Below are positions 1-4,796 of a stretch of DNA of 6,168 nt, piece by piece (within the stretch, counting starts at the first letter, position 1; each line of letters starts with the position of its first letter). Source of the DNA: Niveispirillum sp. (GTDB lineage: Bacteria > Pseudomonadota > Alphaproteobacteria > Azospirillales > Azospirillaceae); the NCBI GenBank assembly GCA_016463045.1, contig JAEMSB010000302.1, forward strand, positions 1 through 6,168. Reading direction: 5' to 3'. Under the pieces are notes generated by a model that did no database searches, had not been told where the DNA came from, and saw nothing but the letters and a program-made list of their open reading frames with translations. Both the position numbers and the translations under genes were made by a program.

Positions 1-31
1 CCCCCGTGCCCGACCGTAAGCCTGCCACCGC

Positions 32-48
32 GCCCGACCCTTGACGAT
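32..48. repeat. 17-bp direct repeat, left copy
   Basis: The 17-mer GCCCGACCCTTGACGAT occurs here and again, exactly, at 541-557. Beyond the exact core the copies stay similar (A/C difference, then GGC-TCG against GGCCTCG), so the imperfect repeat is about 24 bp. The pair brackets the 41-535 ORF with a period of 509 bp. This copy contains the TTG proposed as the start codon of that ORF. The element holds a TTGACG hexamer resembling a sigma-70 -35 box, but no good -10 box follows at 16-18 bp in either copy. Whether it is a duplicated regulatory element, a recombination scar or an insertion-site repeat cannot be decided from one window. Confidence 0.8.
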
Positions 49-535
49 AGGCTCGCCTCCGCCACACTCTGAAAGACCTTCCAATATCGGGGTCAGCATT
101 CCGCTCTATCGCCCGATTTCCATCCCCGCACTGGACGAAGCCATCCGTGACAATGGCGTTCGCCCCGATTGGATAATCGGCAGTGATCTTCTCCGGTTTG
201 ACTGGTCGCCGGGTGGTGTGGAGGCGGATTTTTCACTAACTATCGCGAACGATCTAATCATTCGGGTCAGTTTTGATCGCCCCTGTATTGTCCGGCTTCT
301 GGACGAAACAGCCCTTAGCACGGAGGAGGATGGGACAACGGAGGGGTTGGTTCCCTATAATTTCGCCTATGAGGTAGAGGGCAGCCGCTTTGCAGCGCCG
401 CATTCGACCGCGTGGAAGGTGATGCAAGGGGGCATGCGGCATTTCCTTTTTGTCACCGACCCCACCTGTCTGGACGTCCTGTCTGCGGCATGGCCCAGCT
501 TGACCCTGATGACCAGTGCTGGCGAGCAGCGTTGA
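41..535 (+). CDS. Hypothetical protein, low-GC ORF between direct repeats
   Basis: This is a 164-residue ORF that I do not recognise. TTG at 41 is the only start available near the 5' end: the frame is closed by TAA at 17-19 and the next in-frame GTG is at 218. No Shine-Dalgarno sequence precedes the TTG, and the TTG lies inside the 17-bp repeat, so the start is uncertain and the gene may be 5'-truncated. The first ~18 residues are Pro/Ser-rich; the rest looks like a compact soluble alpha/beta protein. It has alternating hydrophobic strands around residues 60-88, a WKVMQGGMRHFLFVTD stretch at 125-140 and a hydrophobic C-terminus. There is no signal peptide, membrane segment or known catalytic motif. 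GC by hand count is about 57%, against about 70% in arfB, which suggests a different origin. It ends 70 bp before arfB. It could be a small accessory protein; no function is proposed. Confidence 0.5.
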   Translation: MTIGSPPPHSERPSNIGVSIPLYRPISIPALDEAIRDNGVRPDWIIGSDLLRFDWSPGGVEADFSLTIANDLIIRVSFDRPCIVRLLDETALSTEEDGTTEGLVPYNFAYEVEGSRFAAPHSTAWKVMQGGMRHFLFVTDPTCLDVLSAAWPSLTLMTSAGEQR

Positions 536-540
536 AGTGG

Positions 541-557
541 GCCCGACCCTTGACGAT
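541..557. repeat. 17-bp direct repeat, right copy
   Basis: This is the second exact copy of the 17-mer found at 32-48, starting 5 bp after the stop of the 41-535 ORF and lying in the 70-bp gap before arfB. It includes a TTGACG hexamer (550-555) that could be a -35 element for arfB, but the hexamer 17 bp downstream (TTGTTG, 573-578) is a poor -10. A second TTGACG lies at 576-581, again without a convincing -10 partner. The copy next to arfB may be the original and the left one the duplicate, but the sequence alone does not show this. Confidence 0.8.
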
Positions 558-605
558 CGGCCTCGATTGCTGTTGTTGACGGGCAGCAGCAGCGGAACCG
601 GACCC

Positions 606-1025
606 ATGATCCCCATCACCCCCCATATCGCCATTGACGAGGAGGAGCTTCAGGAAAGCTTCCTGCGCGCCGGCGGTCCGGGCGGGCAGAATGTCAACAA
701 AGTGGAAACGGCGGTGCAGCTGCGTTTCGACGTCGCCAACTCCCCCACCCTGCCCGACTGGCTGAAACAGCGGGTGCGCGGCGTGGCGGGGCGCAAGCTG
801 ACGGCGGACGGGGTTCTGGTGCTGGTGGCCCAGGCCCATCGCAGCCAGGAACGCAACCGCGAGGATGCCAAGGCGCGGCTGGTGGAAATCCTGGCCAAGG
901 CGGCAGAACGTCAGGCGCCGCGCCGTCCCACGCGGCCCACGCTGGCGTCGAAGACCCGCCGGTTGGACGCGAAAACCACCCGCTCGGGCGTCAAGAAGAT
1001 GCGCGGCAAAGTGGATATGGATTAA
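606..1025 (+). CDS. arfB: Alternative ribosome-rescue factor ArfB (peptidyl-tRNA hydrolase)
   Basis: ArfB enters ribosomes stalled on truncated mRNA. It hydrolyses the peptidyl-tRNA with a release-factor-like GGQ loop, independently of a stop codon, as a backup to tmRNA. The 139-residue product matches the usual family length (about 140). The catalytic loop GGPGGQNVNK covers residues 23-32, with GGQ at 26-28 as in E. coli YaeJ. The C-terminus from about 105 is the basic tail expected to lie in the empty mRNA channel: RPTRPTLASKTRRLDAK, ending in VKKMRGKVD. The frame is open back to a GTG at 516, but that would add 30 non-family residues and overlap the previous ORF. ATG 606 gives the family N-terminus (MIPITPHIAI) and is preferred. 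The Shine-Dalgarno is weak (GGAACCGGA just upstream). It appears to be a single-gene unit; the next gene starts 130 bp later behind its own candidate promoter. Confidence 0.95.
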   Translation: MIPITPHIAIDEEELQESFLRAGGPGGQNVNKVETAVQLRFDVANSPTLPDWLKQRVRGVAGRKLTADGVLVLVAQAHRSQERNREDAKARLVEILAKAAERQAPRRPTRPTLASKTRRLDAKTTRSGVKKMRGKVDMD

Positions 1026-1073
1026 CCCGCGTGATCTTCGCGTGACAGAGCCCTGACCTTTCGCATTACCCCT

Positions 1074-1101
1074 TTGCGTTATACACGACGCGTGTCTTAA
1101 T
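1074..1101 (+). promoter_or_regulatory. Candidate promoter of the pentapeptide-repeat gene, with a palindrome in the spacer
   Basis: TTGCGT (1074-1079) and CTTAAT (1096-1101) are spaced by 16 bp. CTTAAT matches four of six positions of the -10 consensus and TTGCGT the first three of the -35. The spacer contains the inverted repeat ACACG-ACG-CGTGT (1083-1095), which could be an operator. This is the most AT-rich patch in the 130-bp gap after arfB. The prediction is by eye only. Confidence 0.35.
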
Positions 1102-1113
1102 GCGTTTACAAGA

Positions 1114-1130
1114 GCCGGAGCGTTTCCGGC
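1114..1130 (+). other. Leader hairpin upstream of the pentapeptide-repeat gene
   Basis: GCCGGA (1114-1119) and TCCGGC (1125-1130) form a perfect 6-bp stem around the 5-nt loop GCGTT. It would lie in the 5' leader if transcription starts near 1108. No T-run follows, so it is not an intrinsic terminator of arfB. It ends 25 nt before the ATG at 1156, which has no clear Shine-Dalgarno sequence. Confidence 0.4.
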
Positions 1131-1155
1131 ATGGTTTCCAGGCCTGTAGATCGCG

Positions 1156-2574
1156 ATGTCGAAATTTACCCGTACCGGCAGTTCCGCCAGAACCGATCTC
1201 AGCCGTGTGGCGATCCAGAAATCGCCCTCGCTGCTGGATGAACGGCTGGGCGTGTACCGGAACAAGATCGCGCAGAACGATCTGGACGTGATGCTGAAAC
1301 AGCATCAGGCCTTTGTGGAACAGCGCGTCACCGGCGTGCGCGCGCATTTCAAGCTGTGTGAGCTGTCGAACCTGGACCTGTCGGGTGCGGTGCTGGCCTC
1401 TGCCGATTTCACGGGTGCGAAGCTGCACAACACCCTGATGCGCGGGGCCGACCTGCGCATGACCAATTTCTATGCCGCTGATCTGGCCGAAGCCGATCTG
1501 ATGCATGCCGACCTGACGGCGGCCGACATGCGCGGGGCCATCCTGCGCGGGGCGGTCATGATCAGTTGCAACCTGACGTCGGCCGATTTCCGCAACGGCA
1601 CCCTGGCGCTGGCCCGGAACGGCGAACTGGTATCGGTGCAATCGACATCCGAAGCCGACCTGTCCAAGGCCGTGATCATGCGCGCCACCCTGTCCAAGGC
1701 GCGGCTGTCGGACAGTTTTGTCATGCAGACCGACCTGCGCGATGCCGATCTGCGCGGGTCGATCCTGGTGAAGGCCAACCTGTCGGACAGCAACCTGACG
1801 GGATGCGACCTGACCAGTTGCGACCTGACGGAAGCCAATCTGGAAGGCGCCAATCTGGAAGGCGCCATCATGACGGGCGCCATCCTGCGCCATGCCAACC
1901 TGAAGGGCGCCAACCTAATTGGCGCCATCCTCGACGGGGTCGACCTGACCCTGGCCAATGTTGAGGATATCAAAACCGTCGAGCAATTGGCCGGGATGGA
2001 GGAAGACCTAGCCACCATGCTGACGGCGCACGCCAAATGGATCGAAACCAATGGCGGGGCCGGCAAGCAGCTGGATCTGTCGGGCAAGGATCTGACCGGC
2101 ATGGACCTGTCGCGCATGACCCTTTCGGCGGGCATTTTCCGGGGTGCCGTGCTGCGCAATGCCAACCTGTCACGTTCCGCCCTGCTGATGGCCGATCTGT
2201 CGTCCGCCGACCTGCGCGGGGCCAATCTGCGCAACGCTAACATGCGCGGGTCACGGATGATCCGATCCATGCTGGTCGGCGCGGATATGACGGGGGTGCT
2301 GGCATCCCCCATCAATATCCAGGGCCATGACTGGCAGACCAACATGGAACGGGCGCGTCTGGGCAAGGCAGTGCTGGTCGGGGCCGACCTGACGGGCGCC
2401 AACCTGACGGGGGCCGACCTGCGTCAGGCCCAGATCCGCAATGTCAGCATCAAGGGCGCCGACCTGACCGACGCCAACCTGACCAATGCCGACCTGCGCG
2501 GCGTGGATTTTGCCAAATGCAAGCTGGCCAACACCAAGGGCTTGCCCGACGTTGATCTGGAAGGGGATGATTGA
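1156..2574 (+). CDS. Two-module pentapeptide-repeat protein
   Basis: This 472-residue protein is dominated by A(D/N)LxG-type pentapeptide repeats, which fold into a right-handed quadrilateral beta-helix. The family is used for protein-protein interaction or DNA mimicry; the target here is unknown. An N-terminal non-repeat segment (1-65) precedes block one (about 66-150 and 168-268, split by a short insert at about 151-167). A helical linker (about 269-305) leads to block two (about 306-380 and 405-455), again split by an insert (about 381-404, SPINIQGHDWQTN). The segments LKQHQAFVEQRVTG (47-60) and LTAHAKWIETNGG (289-301) precede each block in the same way, suggesting an internal duplication. 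There is no signal peptide or membrane segment, so it is likely cytosolic. ATG 1156 follows an in-frame TAG at 1147-1149; the Shine-Dalgarno is weak. The flavoprotein gene follows after 31 bp. Confidence 0.92.
   Translation: MSKFTRTGSSARTDLSRVAIQKSPSLLDERLGVYRNKIAQNDLDVMLKQHQAFVEQRVTGVRAHFKLCELSNLDLSGAVLASADFTGAKLHNTLMRGADLRMTNFYAADLAEADLMHADLTAADMRGAILRGAVMISCNLTSADFRNGTLALARNGELVSVQSTSEADLSKAVIMRATLSKARLSDSFVMQTDLRDADLRGSILVKANLSDSNLTGCDLTSCDLTEANLEGANLEGAIMTGAILRHANLKGANLIGAILDGVDLTLANVEDIKTVEQLAGMEEDLATMLTAHAKWIETNGGAGKQLDLSGKDLTGMDLSRMTLSAGIFRGAVLRNANLSRSALLMADLSSADLRGANLRNANMRGSRMIRSMLVGADMTGVLASPINIQGHDWQTNMERARLGKAVLVGADLTGANLTGADLRQAQIRNVSIKGADLTDANLTNADLRGVDFAKCKLANTKGLPDVDLEGDD
1834..1863 (+). 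repeat. Two tandem exact 15-bp units in the pentapeptide gene
   Basis: GCCAATCTGGAAGGC is repeated exactly at 1834-1848 and 1849-1863, each unit encoding one pentapeptide (ANLEG). Just upstream, TGCGACCTGAC also recurs at 15-bp spacing (1804-1814 and 1819-1829). Nucleotide-level identity, rather than protein similarity alone, points to recent duplication or conversion of single coils. Confidence 0.85.
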
Positions 2575-2579
2575 TCCCC
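2563..2579 (+). other. Hairpin over the pentapeptide-gene stop codon
   Basis: GGGGAT (2563-2568) and ATCCCC (2574-2579) form a perfect 6-bp stem around GATTG, spanning the TGA stop (2572-2574). No T-run follows (next bases CGCCTGTT), so complete termination is unlikely. It may attenuate read-through into the flavoprotein gene or be incidental. Confidence 0.3.
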
Positions 2580-2589
2580 CGCCTGTTCC

Positions 2590-2604
2590 CTGGTAACGCA
2601 CCAG
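2590..2604 (+). other. Small hairpin abutting the flavoprotein start codon
   Basis: CTGGT (2590-2594) and ACCAG (2600-2604) pair around AACGC, ending 1 nt before the ATG at 2606. No Shine-Dalgarno sequence is visible between the stem and the ATG. If it forms it could restrict initiation; a 5-bp stem is modest evidence. Confidence 0.25.
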
Positions 2605-2605
2605 C

Positions 2606-3808
2606 ATGGATACGCATCACGACATCATCATCGCCGGCGGCGGGGCCGCCGGGCTTTACGCCGCCATCTTTGCCGGGCGGCGCGGGCGGCGCGTTCTGGT
2701 ACTGGACCATGCGGAGAAGGTGGGGAAGAAAATCCTGATCTCTGGCGGCGGGCGCTGCAATTTCACCAATCTGGAGGCGCGGCCCGACCGGTACCTGTCG
2801 GCCAACCCGCATTTCGCCATCTCCGCCCTGAAGCGCCATACGCAGCATGATTTCATCGCCCTGGTCGACCGGCATGGTATCGGCTGGCACGAAAAGAAGC
2901 TGGGGCAGCTTTTCTGTGACGATGGGGCACCGCGCATCCTGGGCATGTTGCTGGATGAATGCGCCGATGCCGGCGTGACCATCCGCACGGCATGCCGGAT
3001 CGATGAGGTCACGCCGGTCGATGGCGGCGGGTTCAGCATGGTGACCAGCCATGGCACCTTCACTGCCGACAGCTTCATCCTGGCCACGGGCGGCCCGTCC
3101 ATCCCCAAGATGGGGGCCACCGATTTCGCCTTCCGCCTGGCGCGCCAATGGGGGCTGAATATTGTGGAGCCGCGCCCGGCCCTGGTTCCCCTGACCTTTG
3201 CGCCTGTCGATCTGGACAAGCTGAAGGACCTGTCGGGTGTGCCGCTGGAGGCATCGGTTTCCTGCGGCAAGGGTCGGTTCCGCGAAGCGCTGCTGATCAC
3301 CCATCGCGGCCTGTCGGGGCCGTCGATCCTGCAAATCTCCTCCTACTGGCGGGAGACGGAAGCGGTACGCATCGACCTGTCGCCCGATCTGGCCCTGGCC
3401 GAGCATCTGAAGGGTCTGAAGAAGACGCGCCACAAGGCGGAACTGAAGACCATCCTGGGCGAAATCCTGCCCCGCCGCTTTGCCGAGCGGTTGTTTGATG
3501 TGGCGCTGATCGGCCCTGCGCCCCTGGTCAACCGGCCCATGGCGGACATCAAGGATACCGACCTGATGGCGGTGGCCAGCGCCCTGCACGCCTGGACGGT
3601 GCTGCCGGACGGGACGGAGGGTTACCGCACGGCGGAAGTGACGCTGGGCGGCATCGACACCGCCGAGCTGTCATCCAAGACCATGGAAGCCAAGAAAGTC
3701 CCCGGCCTGTTCGTGGTGGGAGAGGCCGTGGACGTCACCGGCTGGCTGGGCGGCTATAATTTCCAATGGGCCTGGTCCAGCGGTCATGCGGCGGGCATGG
3801 CCGCCTGA
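2606..3808 (+). CDS. HI0933/BaiN-family FAD-dependent oxidoreductase
   Basis: This 400-residue flavoprotein has the usual length for the HI0933/YhiN/BaiN family. Residues 7-20 (IIIAGGGAAGLYAA) are the dinucleotide-binding GxGxxG motif for FAD. The family signature ISGGGRCNFTN is at 45-55, ATGG at 160-163, and the C-terminal FAD-contacting segment with GEAVDVTGWLGGYNFQWAWSSG at about 372-393 (quoted in part: LGGYNFQWAW). The middle (about 190-360) should be the family's substrate/NAD(P)-binding insertion. Members are usually named only NAD(P)/FAD-dependent oxidoreductases, and true substrates are mostly unknown; bile-acid or aminoacetone roles have been assigned to some relatives and should not be transferred here. 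ATG 2606 is the natural start because the FAD motif follows at once. The gene is 31 bp after the pentapeptide-repeat gene, so co-transcription is likely. It converges on thiG with 3 bp between stops. Confidence 0.93.
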   Translation: MDTHHDIIIAGGGAAGLYAAIFAGRRGRRVLVLDHAEKVGKKILISGGGRCNFTNLEARPDRYLSANPHFAISALKRHTQHDFIALVDRHGIGWHEKKLGQLFCDDGAPRILGMLLDECADAGVTIRTACRIDEVTPVDGGGFSMVTSHGTFTADSFILATGGPSIPKMGATDFAFRLARQWGLNIVEPRPALVPLTFAPVDLDKLKDLSGVPLEASVSCGKGRFREALLITHRGLSGPSILQISSYWRETEAVRIDLSPDLALAEHLKGLKKTRHKAELKTILGEILPRRFAERLFDVALIGPAPLVNRPMADIKDTDLMAVASALHAWTVLPDGTEGYRTAEVTLGGIDTAELSSKTMEAKKVPGLFVVGEAVDVTGWLGGYNFQWAWSSGHAAGMAA

Positions 3809-3811
3809 CCA

Positions 3812-4582
3812 TCACGTCCCGATTAGCCCCAGTTCCGGGCTGGATGCCTCCGCGCGCAGACGCTTGGGGATGCGGCCCGCCAGACGGGCCATGCGGCCCC
3901 CTTCCACCCCGGCCCGCATGGCCGCCGCCATCATCACGGGATCGGTGCTTTTGGAGACGGCGGTGTTCAGCAGGACGGCGTCGCAGCCCAGTTCCATGGC
4001 GAGTGCGGCATCACTGGCCGTGCCGATGCCGGCATCCAGAACCACAGGAACCGTGCTGTTCCGGCAGATCGTCTCGATATTGTACGGGTTCAGGATGCCC
4101 AGGCCGGTGCCGATGGGGGCGCCCAGCGGCATGACGGCGGCACAGCCGACATCGGCCAGACGGCGGCAGATGATGGGGTCGTCCGTGCAATAGGGCAGGA
4201 CCACGAACCCGTCACGCACCAGTTCATCCGCTGCGCGCAGAAGCTGTTCGACGTCGGGATACAGCGTCTCCCGATCGCCGATCAGTTCCAGCTTGATCCA
4301 GTTGGTGTCCATGGCCTCGCGCGCCAACTGCGCGGTCAGGACGGCATCCTTGACCGTGGAACAGCCGGCGGTATTGGGCAGCAGCCAGACCTTGCCCGCC
4401 ACCAGATCCAGCAAGCCTTCACCATATCCGGTCAGGTCGGCGCGGCGCACAGAAACGGTGAGGATTTCGGAGCCGGATGCCGCCAGACTGTCCAGAAACA
4501 CCTGCTGGTTGGGATAACCGGCAGAGCCCAGGAACAAGCGGGACCGGAAGCTCTTGCCGGCGATCTTTAGCGGATCATTCAT
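3812..4582 (-). CDS. thiG: Thiazole synthase ThiG
   Basis: ThiG condenses 1-deoxy-D-xylulose 5-phosphate, dehydroglycine and ThiS-thiocarboxylate into the thiazole phosphate of thiamine, in the cytosol. With the start at ATG 4582 (MNDPLKIAGKSF) the product is 256 residues, the normal family length. The frame stays open another 43 codons upstream through thiS, which is not used. Visible family motifs are LLPNTAGCST (67-76), WIKLELIG (95-102) whose Lys97 corresponds to the Schiff-base lysine, PIGTGLGILNP (156-166), VLDAGIGTASDAA (181-193) and LLNTAVS (204-210). The C-terminus AGRIPKR lies near 235-241. Only 1 nt (TGA-G-ATG) separates it from thiS. The Shine-Dalgarno AAGGTGG (4594-4588) lies within the last codons of thiS, so translational coupling is expected. 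It is the last gene of the operon and its stop is 3 bp from the opposing flavoprotein stop. Confidence 0.97.
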   Translation of the reverse strand: MNDPLKIAGKSFRSRLFLGSAGYPNQQVFLDSLAASGSEILTVSVRRADLTGYGEGLLDLVAGKVWLLPNTAGCSTVKDAVLTAQLAREAMDTNWIKLELIGDRETLYPDVEQLLRAADELVRDGFVVLPYCTDDPIICRRLADVGCAAVMPLGAPIGTGLGILNPYNIETICRNSTVPVVLDAGIGTASDAALAMELGCDAVLLNTAVSKSTDPVMMAAAMRAGVEGGRMARLAGRIPKRLRAEASSPELGLIGT

Positions 4583-4583
4583 C

Positions 4584-4784
4584 TCAACCACCTTGCAGAA
4601 CCTTGACGATTTCCACCCGGTCGCCGGGGGAAAGAATGGTATCGGCCCAGCGCCCACGCGGGACCACGGTGTCGTTGAGCGCCACGGCAATGCCGCGCGC
4701 GCCCGGATCAATCCCTTCCACCGCCATCACGGCGGTCAGGGCGTAATTGTCCGGTTCCAGGTTCTTGCCATTGACGCTGATCAT
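4584..4784 (-). CDS. thiS: Sulfur carrier protein ThiS
   Basis: This is the ubiquitin-fold sulfur carrier of thiazole synthesis. Its C-terminal Gly-Gly (VLQGG, residues 62-66) is adenylated by ThiF (or a MoeB-like enzyme) and thiocarboxylated before sulfur is given to ThiG. ATG 4784 gives 66 residues, the same as E. coli ThiS, and the typical N-terminus MISVNGK. It is preceded by GGAG (4791-4788) and AAGGGG. An upstream in-frame GTG (4793) would add three residues but sits on the Shine-Dalgarno, so it is disfavoured. ALNDTVVPRGRW (35-46) and LSPGDRVEIV (51-60) are the usual family segments. It starts 12 nt after the thiO stop and ends 1 nt before thiG. No thiF lies in the window. Confidence 0.95.
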   Translation of the reverse strand: MISVNGKNLEPDNYALTAVMAVEGIDPGARGIAVALNDTVVPRGRWADTILSPGDRVEIVKVLQGG

Positions 4785-4796
4785 TAGCTCCACCCC

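Noticed and set aside
1..19. Possible last codons of an upstream plus-strand gene ending at TAA 17-19
   Set aside because: Five codons before a stop are too few to judge; nothing recognisable is left in the window.
516..605. N-terminal extension of arfB from GTG 516
   Set aside because: It adds 30 residues unlike any ArfB N-terminus and overlaps the previous ORF; ATG 606 gives the canonical 139-residue protein with GGQ at 26-28.
453..1265. Minus-strand 270-residue ORF across arfB
   Set aside because: It is opposite the clear arfB coding frame and shows no recognisable motif; long antisense frames are common at this GC content.
1066..1893. Minus-strand 275-residue ORF with repeated Q-V-G-x-x-Q patterns
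   Set aside because: It is the antisense shadow of the pentapeptide repeats; the 15-bp periodicity of the real gene creates a repetitive mirror protein.
1470..2402. Minus-strand 310-residue ORF rich in R-S-A-P repeats
   Set aside because: It is another antisense image of the pentapeptide codons, lying wholly inside the confident plus-strand gene.
2450..3589. Minus-strand 379-residue ORF opposite the flavoprotein gene
   Set aside because: The plus strand carries unmistakable FAD-binding and HI0933-family signatures over the same span.
3874..3890. GGCCCG/CGGGCC hairpin as terminator for the flavoprotein gene
   Set aside because: There is no T-run on either strand after the stem, and it lies 66 bp inside thiG coding sequence where GC-rich hairpins arise by chance.
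4583..4711. 43-codon upstream extension of thiG
   Set aside because: It would overlap thiS in another frame; ATG 4582 has a well-placed Shine-Dalgarno and the family N-terminus.
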